A program made the translations under genes and the position numbers. A model generated the notes under the pieces. The model worked only from the letters and a program-made list of their open reading frames with translations, was not told the DNA's origin and ran no database searches. From the NCBI GenBank assembly GCA_963281255.1, contig OY725500.1:1178001-1242000 (forward strand): a DNA stretch of 64,000 nt, read 5' to 3'. The first letter of the stretch is position 1. Every line of letters begins with the position of its first letter. This stretch comes from Aphrocallistes beatrix (lineage: Eukaryota; Porifera; Hexactinellida; Sceptrulophora; Aphrocallistidae). Positions 21,401 to 25,759 of the stretch are shown here, one piece after another.

Positions 21401-23964
21401 GGAGGGAAACAGAATTCTCAAAGCAAGGATAAGCGAGGAGATAACTGCTTCTCTCCTATTTAAATACAGTTATGTATGACTCAGTACTAACTTGAGTGCG
21501 TTCTTATAATCGATGAGTCTGGTATGCAGGTGGTTCTCCAGGTTGAGTCTCAGTGGGTGCCAGAACATCTCTCTCCCCATCAGACACTTGCTCACAGCGT
21601 GCACCAAGCAGTGCCCGTCTCCGTCTGCGTAGAGCGGCACCAGCCTCTCCTCCCCCTCATTCACCTCCTGGACCATGGAGAGGGTGTCCTTCAGGTACTG
21701 ACAGCCGTATTGGTCCCGTCCATAACCTAACATAGACATACACAGCCTCACAAAGAATATATTGGGTTGTGCAATCAAATCTTCGTTGACACATTTTGAC
21801 ACAAGTCGACACATTTTTTTCAAAGGGGAGAGGGGGGCACGTGCCTCTGTGTCCCATAAATCCGGTACTACGGTGTTAAAGTATTACTGAGATAGGGATA
21901 TGCCATTAACATACGGTTAAAGATAACTGGTAATAGGAAGCCCGAATATATATAGTACAGTGGAATTCGCTTATTAGCAACTCGAGTTTTTCTCAAGGGA
22001 GTTGCTAATAAGCAAACTCCACTGTATATTATGAAAGAATATAATCAATTGCGTTTGTTAGATGACGCAAGAGTATGATTTCAAAATCTGTGAAAATATG
22101 AGGTCGTGGTAAATCAGAAGAAAGTGTGAAATGAGTGATGGAACTTAAGAATGTTTATCCTTTTAAAATAATAAAAATTGAAAATTTCGTCACAAAAATT
22201 TGTCCCTGAAATGTTTGGTCCTCGTTAATTAATCTCGTGTCTCATCCTAGTGAAGGTATGGGATATTCACATAGGTTTCTCTTTTCCATTTTTAAGGGTT
22301 TGTGTTTTTAAGTATATTGTCACTGCTTATCGACACATGGAAATGTATGAATATAATTTTAAGTTCAAATTGGAGAGGATAGAATATGCATATCTAAGCC
22401 CAACTTAAATGATCAGTAAATAAAATAAAATCCAGAACTCTATATAGCTCAGAAGGATATACTCCTTCAGGGCCGGCACTACCGGGGGTGTCCTGGGTGT
22501 CCAGACACCCACTGCGTCCTGTTTTATCATATTGTACAATATGTATCCCTCCATAAATGGACACCCACTTTCAGAGAAATCCCTCTTAGGACACCCACTG
22601 CCGATAAAACATGGCGCGGCCATGTCCTTATTCATCAGGCACTTATTGCTATCCCAAACTTAATCTCAGTAATTCTATAAAAATAACAAATCAAGTGGGG
22701 ATAATGAAGAGGTGACAGTTCCATACTAAAAATAACAGAGCATACCGCTGATGCTGATATGATCCTTGTCTATGAGGAAGGCGCGAGAAGAGAAAATCTT
22801 GCTACAGTCCAGGAAGTCTCCATCCTCCACCATTCTATCCTTCCCCAGCAGCTCTGCCTCTCCGCTTCTTGACATCCCGTAGTGCGAGAGGAGAGGAGAC
22901 ACCAGCACACACTGCAGGTTGCTGATGCCGTTAACTTTAATTAATTCGATTGGTTTATTCGCTTGAAGTTTAGAACGCATCACCTGATAGAGAGAGTCTG
23001 TCAATCGTACACAGGTCTACCATGGCATTCGTCACAGTTGGTCATTAGTGTCGGTGGCGTACCGAGGAGGTTATTTTTATTGTGTTAGCACAAGCGCCCG
23101 GAGGACGACTCATGCGGACACGAAGTATTCGCTAGCCGCGGCGCAAGCAAGCGAAGCGCGCTAGTATTTTTCAGTGTTTACTCACATATAATACTAAATA
23201 AAGTTTGAACCAAATGGGTCAAATTAGCCGTGATCGCAAGCTGTTTCTCCTATAAGCTGTCGACTGTCAAAATAACCGAAAAATTAAACAGCCAAAATCG
23301 AAGAATTTCGCTCTCAGGAGACGAAAAATGTAAACTATAAGCAGTGTAACACATTTGTCAAATGTTCAGAAATGAATGGCAGATAAAGAAGTCTGTCTAG
23401 GCAATATCTTAGAAGGAGGACTTCCAGGACTAGTTTACATCCCATTCATATTTCATATATTAAAAAGTCCATTGCGGATCCGCAATCGTCACATGATCAA
23501 TTGACACATTGGGGAGGAATACAATCCCAATGGTGAAGAATGGAGGCTTTTAAGTTTAAGTTCAGTTGATAAGCTCGGTCCGAGGCGTTTTAGTTGGAGA
23601 TTAGATCAAAAAATGAGCGCTAAACGCTCCCGGTAGAGATTGATCATGCGGGATGGACTTTTTAATACTTCCATATTTTGCTCCTGGCGGCCCTGATAAA
23701 GCATCAGACACTGCCAATCAATGTCTATCCTTACGCACTAATCCAACTCACTTTGAATGCGTTAGTCGAGTCCACTTCCTCCACATTGAGGAGGTTCTTG
23801 GTCTGGTGTCGCTGTCCGCAGGAGATGCACTGCACCTGGTAGTCAGTGCTCGTGAACACGATGTGGGACTTGCACTGAGGGTCTGGACAGGTGCCAGATC
23901 TGTAGGTGTCTGCTCCTCTGAGCAGGTTGCTCAGGATGGGGAGCATGGAGCTGCTGATACTCAT
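232..23964 (-). CDS. VCPIP1: VCPIP1 (VCIP135-type OTU deubiquitinase), 13 exons, C-terminus outside window
   Basis: This gene encodes the ubiquitin-specific cysteine protease that works with the p97/VCP ATPase in Golgi and ER reassembly after mitosis. Coding exons on the minus strand are 23752-23964, 22746-22983, 21492-21726, 20742-21026, 19535-19776, 18332-18521, 17051-17242, 16400-16698, 15920-16077, 1779-2048, 1040-1415, 879-962 and 232-404. All inferred junctions are GT-AG and every phase fits, giving 985 residues in the window; the human protein is about 1220. Order of parts: Cys-rich N-terminus (about residues 15-50), OTU protease (about 150-340; Asp187, Cys190, His328), conserved CGCGFKHFWDG block, ubiquitin-like domain (about 700-790), then a PGKTF block and C-terminal tail. 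Identity was judged by collinear similarity to the known family. Intron 9 (2049-15919) holds three other genes. The start is the first ATG before the Cys-rich block. Confidence 0.93.
879..962 (-). CDS. VCPIP1: VCPIP1 exon 12
   Basis: Residues 900-928, a short exon after a 77-bp intron. It encodes DGVHMHVQPITDKVLEMVEE and a basic end. The donor GTTAGT overlaps an in-frame TAG, so failure to splice would end the protein here. Confidence 0.8.
1040..1415 (-). CDS. VCPIP1: VCPIP1 exon 11
   Basis: Residues 775-900. It starts GDSITVENIE, the last strand of the ubiquitin-like domain. A Pro/Ser linker follows, then FQRGGQYYNMF and MMPGKTFFYN, both matching the conserved C-terminal block. Donor GTTTGT. 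Confidence 0.88.
1779..2048 (-). CDS. VCPIP1: VCPIP1 exon 10 (ubiquitin-like domain)
   Basis: Residues 685-774. After a Pro/Ser linker comes KKSFKLTYKQ...LVQLAETEFGIS...KMGFPPKIL, the beta-grasp domain found in human VCPIP1. Acceptor GTTTAG, donor GTTAGT, both phase 0. Confidence 0.88.
2516..2963. mobile_element. TA-flanked foldback MITE
   Basis: The ends are CACTGCCTGAACAAAA and its complement TTTTGTTCAGGCAGTG, flanked by TA at 2514-2515 and 2964-2965. Terminal repeats extend about 75 bp, and a second inverted pair lies inside (about 2620-2660 with 2815-2870). No transposase is encoded. Consistent with a Tc1/mariner-type non-autonomous element. Confidence 0.8.
2964..3113. mobile_element. 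MITE of the TATGTTGCAGT family, copy 1
   Basis: It abuts the previous MITE. The ends are TATGTTGCAGTC and GACTGCAACATA, and the inside is built of repeated AAAACGCGTTTTG-like motifs. It forms an inverted pair with the copy at about 3404-3546. Confidence 0.7.
3404..3546. mobile_element. MITE of the TATGTTGCAGT family, copy 2 (inverted)
   Basis: It is nearly the reverse complement of 2964-3113, with the same ACGCGT-rich core and the CTGCAACATATA end. The left end lacks the terminal CAACAT. Confidence 0.68.
4158..4172 (+). promoter_or_regulatory. TATA box of GABA-B-like receptor copy 1
   Basis: TATAAATATA at 4161-4170 lies 36-45 bp upstream of the ATG. The same TATAAATA element precedes several other single-exon genes here. 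Confidence 0.55.
4206..6569 (+). CDS. GABA-B-like class C G-protein-coupled receptor, copy 1 (single exon)
   Basis: A 787-residue plasma-membrane receptor. Residues 1-21 look like a signal peptide. A periplasmic-binding-like (Venus flytrap) ectodomain covers about 24-435, with several N-glycosylation sites such as NSS and NES. Seven membrane spans lie at about 447-718, with LILGGVLAKALKLYALW at the cytoplasmic end of the third. The tail has a short leucine-rich helix (LLRQRIEALERDLEV) that could form a coiled coil, then a repeated KTFE motif. Length and order fit the GABA-B receptor family, which has no Cys-rich linker. The ectodomain loop reads LPCLNS where mammalian GABA-B1 has its GABA-binding serine, so GABA is probably not the ligand (inference). 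It lacks introns and lies inside VCPIP1 intron 9, in the opposite orientation. An AATAAA follows near 6743. Confidence 0.88.
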   Translation: MKFQLHVITILLCNAFYLANCKKDINIAGLYRLDSIFNSSTALTELAIKEINARDDILPDYNLVIEWKETNCHRFYAYASLIEFMNHENESYPIVFGLPCLNSIESIANIITVYNVLLFTFSAFAPKFYHFDDVINGFPTGRTAVLAQIKFIQDHGWNRVAIVNSDQPYYIDLGYELKGALYSLDIESIFETISYDIDEETRNEQIDSVIDTIVSAGYRIILFNAFGVTVNRFYCRISNRSLNFEEFTFITQEIDPESWENSTICPLEHLQELVKGTIGIIEYARVEDLVSMSRYTISGLPTATLATEYGLNDSPPLDAEILDVMSLYMYDGMWALGLALNQTISEGYTPERNRRYLPYVLYDNIHKEQFKSVTGDVDFENGLRVTHQAQILEYSFTETHFRGLYVNLPSDLSQVENLTKASLINASNFIYWDPTSSDGVENKYSHISIFILATLLAFAVAVYIVILIIIIAVAVYKKYPPATCSEPYMNIFLLSANLPLLVFAVLLTIDGKFAYFESNAHECSLYCHVLVWLASVTCSLILGGVLAKALKLYALWVLNRFDKETRKFLRFRFLVLLPILLASIDTLVIALWGIFKPIQYESHIMKSDVVDPPLYRLAFCKFGPDAPLFILLIIKVALIIISIFLAYHLRNITHKSQRYTFIISFIIYSVSFFSIFIVLVIGFVNHFDTKIGLASFMSILAAAITASIIGIPVLYYLYKDPNGKTLFNVNNMKEFPEDDNLLRQRIEALERDLEVYTTDINNSSGIIGVYPQLEAEKTFEKTFEKTL
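6570..7909. other. Spacer between the tail-to-tail receptor genes
   Basis: No gene seen. It holds the 3' ends of both receptor genes. About 7230-7680 is a degenerate relative of the 2516-2963 MITE (CAAATTACTCACT and GTGAGTAATTCG as inverted inner repeats), with a short direct repeat of GGCATTAGTGGTATGAGGT at about 7472-7515. Confidence 0.6.
7910..10261 (-). CDS. GABA-B-like class C G-protein-coupled receptor, copy 2 (single exon)
   Basis: A 783-residue paralogue of the 4206-6569 receptor, very similar over most of its length. It has the same plan: signal peptide, Venus-flytrap ectodomain and seven membrane spans, with identical stretches such as SVTCSLILGGVLAKALKL. The genes are tail to tail, 1.34 kb apart. 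The proteins part company after KEFPEDDNL: this copy has RRKRIQPQENGIEVHT, which lacks the leucine heptads of copy 1 and contains a proline. The ectodomain loop reads LPCLGS, again without the GABA-contact serine. The start ATG at 10261 is followed by a hydrophobic leader. It lies on the same strand as the VCPIP1 intron that hosts it. Ligand and partner are unknown. Confidence 0.88.
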   Translation of the reverse strand: MELKLQIISLLIVCNTFYITNCKKDINIAGLYPLHPFLNSSTALTELAIKEINARDDILPDYNLVIEWKETFCHRIYAYASLIEFMHYENESYPIVFGLPCLGSIESIANIITVYNVLLFTFSAFAPKFYHYDDVINGFPTGRTAALAQIKFIQDHGWNRVAIVNSDQPYFIDLGYELKRALYTLDIESILETIAFDSDEETRNEQIDSVIDTIVSAGYRIILFNAFGVTVNRFYCRISNRNLNFEEFTFIAQEISPSDWQHSTTCPLSNLQELVKGTVGFTEYARVEDLVSMSRYTISGLPTATLATEYGLHDSPPFNDEIWDVTSLYMYDGMWALGLALHQTISEGYTPERNRRYLPYVLYDNIHKEQFKSVTGDVDFENGLRVTHQAQILEYSFTETHFRGLYVNLPSDLSQVENLTKASLTDASNFIYWDSESSDGVENKYSHIFIFIPATILAFAVAVYIFILIIIIAVAVYKKYPPATYSGPYMNIFLLSANLLLLVFAVLLTIDGKFAYFESNSLECSLYCHVLVWLASVTCSLILGGVLAKALKLYALWVLNRFDKKSRKFLRFRFLVLLPILLASIDTLVIALWGVFKPIQYESHIMKSDIVNPPLYRLSFCKFGPDVPLFILLLIKVALIIISIFLAYHLRNITHKSQRYTFIISFIIYSVSFFSIFIVLVIGFVNHFDTKIGLTSFMSILAAAITASIIGIPVLYYLYKDPNGKTLFNVNNMKEFPEDDNLRRKRIQPQENGIEVHTNSKHPVPVNYSNLKEEVSENFPSVS
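10328..10335 (-). promoter_or_regulatory. TATA box of GABA-B-like receptor copy 2
   Basis: TATAAATA on the minus strand, about 67 bp before the ATG at 10261. Confidence 0.5.
10810..11150. mobile_element. Two adjacent palindromic MITEs (GTTGACTAATTCATGAATTA ends)
   Basis: The first lies at about 10810-11061 and the second at about 11068-11150. Each starts GGTTGACTAATTCATG and ends with its complement, and they are filled with ATTCGAATAATTC-type repeats. A short relative is at about 63859-63900. Confidence 0.65.
11474..12019 (+). mobile_element. Internally deleted mariner-like transposon
   Basis: Terminal inverted repeats of about 95 bp (CAAGGGTGGGCTGAAAAG and its counterpart at 12019) are flanked by TA at 11472-11473 and 12020-12021. 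Between them is a frameshifted remnant of the transposase C-terminus: HDLAPSD, then LKGTRFEDDESL. HDLAPSD holds the third catalytic Asp of mariner enzymes. The remnant cannot encode a working protein. Confidence 0.8.
12018..12840. repeat. Left direct repeat flanking OXA1L
   Basis: A diverged copy of 15137-15590. The last 78 bp (12763-12840 against 15512-15589, beginning GCTCAGAAAATTAGCATAGA) are almost identical. This copy is interrupted by the hAT-type MITE at 12140-12359. Confidence 0.8.
12140..12359. mobile_element. hAT-type MITE with 8-bp target duplication
   Basis: The ends are CAGGGCCGC and CGGTCCTG. The 8-bp duplication GGTATGGA is at 12132-12139 and 12360-12367. The paralogous repeat near 15240 lacks it. 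The interior has GTGTCGACC-type and C-run motifs but no coding potential. Confidence 0.82.
13535..13614. repeat. Perfect 80-bp palindrome
   Basis: The two 40-bp arms are exact reverse complements about a centre at 13574/13575 (CACGCGTG). The outer part GTGTATATGTTGCAGT matches the ends of the MITEs at 2964-3113 and 3404-3546, so this is probably a minimal member of that family. Confidence 0.9.
13868..15040 (-). CDS. OXA1L: Mitochondrial inner-membrane insertase OXA1/YidC family (single exon)
   Basis: A 390-residue protein that inserts mitochondrially made and imported proteins into the inner membrane. The first ~60 residues are rich in Arg, Ser and Thr without acids, as in a mitochondrial presequence. 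The YidC/Oxa1 core follows: GLSWWSSIILSTIILRSLLFPLTV, then a charged matrix loop (QPQLAEVQDAMKRA), then spans at APVFISFFMALRGMA, GGLFWFSNLVIPDPYFILP and PIATQFPACLTLYWFTSN. The C-terminal tail is lysine-rich (SSKYKAVQNERVKEIKLAEK), consistent with the ribosome-binding tail of Oxa1. Length is typical for mitochondrial Oxa1. The gene has no intron and sits in VCPIP1 intron 9 on the same strand, between two direct repeats (12018-12840 and 15137-15590). Confidence 0.92.
   Translation of the reverse strand: MLLNMSIQRLTRSFPITQSLTSYGKFHTLFSRPHLINQIGSFVPRATFRFASSGSSGTIDLVQDASLLQSAAQTSTDLASIGLGGYTPPGLLQTILEALHTQGGLSWWSSIILSTIILRSLLFPLTVRSMRASQRALLVQPQLAEVQDAMKRATGCGDDMEAERMTMKYLAMLRKHDITPLKQFTNVIVQAPVFISFFMALRGMAKAPLASMTEGGLFWFSNLVIPDPYFILPASTSTTLLISLYVSESRSAMQASPIIKYGLIGFVVILFPIATQFPACLTLYWFTSNMFTTIVSLTITHERFAPYFGLRTNKEMRDIIASRPKGKTLKQNIMENLRSFKASSKYKAVQNERVKEIKLAEKEKTIKIVVPSEEIKASYKKYAGKTRPNF
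15137..15590. repeat. Right direct repeat flanking OXA1L
   Basis: Direct repeat of 12018-12840 without the MITE. It also begins with the dispersed motif TCCTATATTAGC, which recurs in the tandem repeat at 36296-36900. Confidence 0.8.
15920..16077 (-). CDS. VCPIP1: VCPIP1 exon 9
   Basis: Residues 632-684. It encodes SKHTFHKEQL (family: KTLHKEEL) and a Lys/Ala-rich end. The acceptor is TCCGTAG and the donor a strong GTATGT, which opens the 13.9-kb intron 9. The phase matches exon 10 without needing any missing exon. Confidence 0.87.
16400..16698 (-). CDS. VCPIP1: VCPIP1 exon 8
   Basis: Residues 532-632. It encodes VAWFQDESDASLNSNAYDIA and FPGEFGSESI, both conserved in the family, then a Ser/Gln-rich linker. 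The acceptor is CTACTCAG. The donor GTAGTT is inside CAAGGTAGTT; read-through would add about 16 residues before a stop. Confidence 0.9.
17051..17242 (-). CDS. VCPIP1: VCPIP1 exon 7 (CGCGFKHFWDG block)
   Basis: Residues 468-532. It encodes ACEMCPFNSACR, then YQNGDRTN and RCGCGFKHFWDGNEYDNLP. This last stretch is a hallmark of VCPIP1 and the strongest single identifier of the gene. The cysteines suggest a metal site. The acceptor is TTCTAG and the donor GTAAGT. Confidence 0.94.
17331..17412. repeat. GC-rich dispersed motif with hairpins
   Basis: GCGCGCTTCGCTTGCTTGCG followed by CTGCGCGGC and the hairpin GGCGGACACTTTGTGTCCGCC. Related copies are near 23092-23163 (reverse), 32032-32068 (reverse), 32164-32235 and 61537-61550. 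It is a clear GC spike in AT-rich DNA. Confidence 0.7.
17648..17890. repeat. Dispersed repeat, uninterrupted copy
   Basis: Shares GAATAACTCTGTTGCTTAAC and the following ~180 bp with 42447-42628, then the TCGAGTTTTAATAGTAAGG end with 43125-43150. At 42.6 kb a 481-bp foldback is inserted into the AT run that this copy keeps whole. Confidence 0.7.
18332..18521 (-). CDS. VCPIP1: VCPIP1 exon 6
   Basis: Residues 405-468. It encodes LVSEVNSC and GKLFRCLNCRSLHV, corresponding to the KCLLCG-type Cys pair of the family. The acceptor is GCACAG and the donor GTTAGT. Phases agree with exons 5 and 7. Confidence 0.88.
18655..18725. mobile_element. 71-bp hAT-type MITE
   Basis: The ends are CAGGGGCGCCGAAC and GTTCGGCGCCAATG, with the 8-bp duplication TTCATAAA at 18647-18654 and 18726-18733. 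Confidence 0.8.
18783..18947. mobile_element. hAT-type MITE (CAGNGGTTNNCAACC ends)
   Basis: Terminal repeats CAGCGGTTTTCAACC and GGTTGGGAACCACTG resemble a widespread class of hAT MITEs. The target duplication is imperfect (CACTAGTC against CACTAGTG). Confidence 0.7.
19535..19776 (-). CDS. VCPIP1: VCPIP1 exon 5 (OTU catalytic His)
   Basis: Residues 324-405. NHFIPLVGIK carries catalytic His328. LLPKVWGV and CVIGG follow as in the orthologues. The acceptor is CTCTCAG and the donor GTCAGT. Confidence 0.91.
19812..19982. mobile_element. MITE with ACTCGG/CCGAGT ends, degenerate copy
   Basis: Diverged relative of 62149-62340. It shares GAAATCTATATTATA-, CAGAGAAATGAGTA- and TACTAACCGAGTTCTACTG-type segments. 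Confidence 0.62.
20048..20455. mobile_element. MITE region of the ATAACGGCC family
   Basis: Contains CCTGTCTATAACGGCCACC, GGCCGTTATAGACAGG and diverged repeats ending AGCAGGTCCGACTGTA. A shorter relative with the same head lies at 60813-60890. Confidence 0.55.
20742..21026 (-). CDS. VCPIP1: VCPIP1 exon 4 (OTU core)
   Basis: Residues 229-324. It encodes WEAIIQESRPDYTPP, GLRNIHIFALSNILRRPIIL and NKPIVIAWNS, the conserved middle of the OTU domain. The acceptor is TTCTAG and the donor GTACAT. Confidence 0.92.
21492..21726 (-). CDS. VCPIP1: VCPIP1 exon 3 (OTU catalytic Asp and Cys)
   Basis: Residues 151-229. It carries YADGDGHCLVHAVS, the OTU signature, with Asp187 and catalytic Cys190. Both are intact, so the enzyme is expected to be active. 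The donor is GTTAGT. Confidence 0.92.
21958..22024. mobile_element. 67-bp palindromic TA-flanked MITE
   Basis: CAGTGGAATTCGCTTATTAG pairs with CTAATAAGCAAACTCCACTG across a short loop, with TA on both sides (21956-21957 and 22025-22026). Confidence 0.72.
22468..22624. mobile_element. CAGGGCCGG MITE with 5-bp duplication (TCCTT)
   Basis: Starts CAGGGCCGGCACT and ends GGCGCGGCCATG. TCCTT is repeated at 22463-22467 and 22625-22629. Same end type and duplication length as the elements at 27145, 33753, 40747 and 48441. Confidence 0.75.
22746..22983 (-). CDS. VCPIP1: VCPIP1 exon 2
   Basis: Residues 72-150 plus one base. It encodes ELIKVNGISN...SPLLSHYGM and ends RAFLIDKDHIS, matching the stretch before the OTU fold in the family. 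The acceptor follows a pyrimidine tract ending CTATCAG. The donor is GTATGC. Confidence 0.88.
23752..23964 (-). CDS. VCPIP1: VCPIP1 exon 1 (start codon, Cys-rich N-terminus)
   Basis: Residues 1-71. The ATG is at 23964 and the donor GTGAGT follows position 23752 (phase 0). The exon contains CPDPQC followed about 20 residues later by CISCGQRH, a zinc-ribbon-like four-cysteine arrangement, and then NVEEVD, as in the animal orthologues. The 5' untranslated region and promoter were not resolved. Confidence 0.88.
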
Positions 23965-24407
23965 GGGGATACCTCTACGTATTCAGGGGATCTAATATAT
24001 AATATTATTCTGATAATATATTTATAATAGTTTTTCAAGATTATCAGTCAAAGCTAGTGGTTACATAAACGAGAATAGAATAGTCCGAGTTTCGAGAGAT
24101 ATTATCAAGTAAATAAAATTAGGTGAGTGCCGAATATAGTCGAAGTCTGTTTTTTGTTCAATTGATTTCATTGCCTAGGCGACAAAAAAAACGACGGACA
24201 AAAGCCCTCGACTGTTTTGTAATGGAGTTTCTACGACTAATAAAAAATGTCTACAGAGCCCTAAGGACAAAAAAAAACAACCTTTCCCTCAAAAAAATTG
24301 CCACTCTTAATTAAGAAGGAATTTCATTCCACCACTTTGAATATAGGTAGATAGATAATGGTAAAAATAAGCTGAGTTACTGTGACGAATTTCTTTTCTG
24401 ATATATA

Positions 24408-25757
24408 CAGTCTGTCACATAAAAATTGAGAAAAGCTAATTTGTATGATGCGATTACATTACTCGCTTTATCATTGAATGGTTATCACTAAATATTGGCA
24501 ATACATTCCTGATCAATACTTTATTGGAAATCCGCCTGATTCAATTACCATCTGGCAGCGACGTGGCATTGAATTAATGTATGGCTGCAGGAAATCGGGA
24601 CTTATATTTGACCATAGAATTTCTAACTCCTTCTTAAGTTCCTTGACAGTTCTAGGACCTTTTTTTGAAAGCTCTTGCTTTACCCAACCAAATAAGTTTT
24701 CAATGGGATTCAAATCAGGGCTTTGTGATGGCCAGGGTAGCTGTTGAGGTATGTTCTTTGCAATAAATTCCTTGGTAACTTTGGCGGTGTGCTTAGGGTC
24801 ATTGTCCATGGCCAAACGCCACTCGTTCTGGTGAAAAACATCCGCCTGTCTTAGTAAATGTCCTTCTAGTATGCTTATGAACATCTCACTATTCATATTC
24901 TCTGTAAAAATGCATAGTGGAAACGTTCCCATCGAGCTAAATGCCGCCCATACATTGATTTTAGGGACATGTTTGGTTGTTGGGACAACGCGAATTTTGT
25001 TAGACTTTGTCCACATTTTTATTTTCCCTCTAGAGAGCCAGATAGACATCTCATCTGCGAATATTGTTCGATACCAGAACTTTTTAGGATCTTTGTTCTT
25101 CCTAGCCCATTTTACCCGATAGATACGATTCGTTTCACTAACTAGAGGAGGATTAGATGGATAGTTCTTCTTATAATCTAGTCTTTTTAAGGCTCGCCGA
25201 ACTGTCTCATACGATGGCCTACCGGGAGCAAGATTGGCTAAGGAACGCAAGGATAAGTATGGCTTATGCTTGATTTGCTGGGCCAAACTTCTCTGAATAG
25301 AAAGCCTAAGCCGAGGTGGCCTGCCAGACCCTTTCTTGCGTCCCAATCCTACGCTCTTGGAAATCCTGGACCCTACCCTATATACAGTGGACAAACTAAC
25401 ACCCAAAGAATTGGATATAGCTTTCATTGAAAGTTGACCACGCTTTAGGAGAACATCAATAGCCTCACGAATCTGTTTCTGATCCATAACTAATAGAAAT
25501 GAGTTCACAATCAGCTAATAAAGTTTAAACGAAAATATAGTAAGAAAATAAAGTAAATGACGTCATCAAAAATAATGTAGGTGGTCTTACTAGTCATTAT
25601 CAATCAATTGTGGGATAGCCAAATTTGTTTCTGAGTAGAGCTAATAGAGTATATCGCTAAGTAAATGCATTTGTATTGAAGCTTCTGTACTTCTAATGGA
25701 TGCTAATTATGGTAGAATACTAATAAAGATTTTTCTCAATTTTTATGTGACAGACTG
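24408..25757 (-). mobile_element. Apparently intact Tc1/mariner transposon, 1350 bp
   Basis: Two 27-bp terminal repeats (24408-24434 and 25731-25757, starting CAGTCTGTCACATAAAAATT) are exact reverse complements. They are flanked by the TA duplication (24406-24407 and 25758-25759). The element encodes one full-length transposase. It lies about 440 bp upstream of the VCPIP1 start codon. Perfect ends and an open frame suggest recent insertion. Confidence 0.94.
24513..25487 (-). CDS. Tc1-family transposase (DD34E)
   Basis: A 324-residue nuclear cut-and-paste enzyme. The N-terminal third has two helix-turn-helix motifs (KAISNSLGVSLSTVYRV; SLRSLANLAPGRPSYETVRRAL) joined by a GRPPR AT-hook-like box at about residues 54-58. 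The catalytic DDE domain follows: Asp in FADEMSIW, Asp in MDNDPKHTAK and Glu in PDLNPIENLFGWV. There are 34 residues between the second Asp and the Glu, as in Tc1. There are no stops or frameshifts. I place the start at the ATG at 25487 (MDQKQIREAI); an in-frame GTG at 25508 is less likely. It could be active. Confidence 0.93.
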   Translation of the reverse strand: MDQKQIREAIDVLLKRGQLSMKAISNSLGVSLSTVYRVGSRISKSVGLGRKKGSGRPPRLRLSIQRSLAQQIKHKPYLSLRSLANLAPGRPSYETVRRALKRLDYKKNYPSNPPLVSETNRIYRVKWARKNKDPKKFWYRTIFADEMSIWLSRGKIKMWTKSNKIRVVPTTKHVPKINVWAAFSSMGTFPLCIFTENMNSEMFISILEGHLLRQADVFHQNEWRLAMDNDPKHTAKVTKEFIAKNIPQQLPWPSQSPDLNPIENLFGWVKQELSKKGPRTVKELKKELEILWSNISPDFLQPYINSMPRRCQMVIESGGFPIKY

Positions 25758-25759
25758 TA

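Noticed and set aside
25488-25508. Start of the Tc1 transposase at 25508
   Set aside because: That codon is GTG; the ATG at 25487 fits the family.
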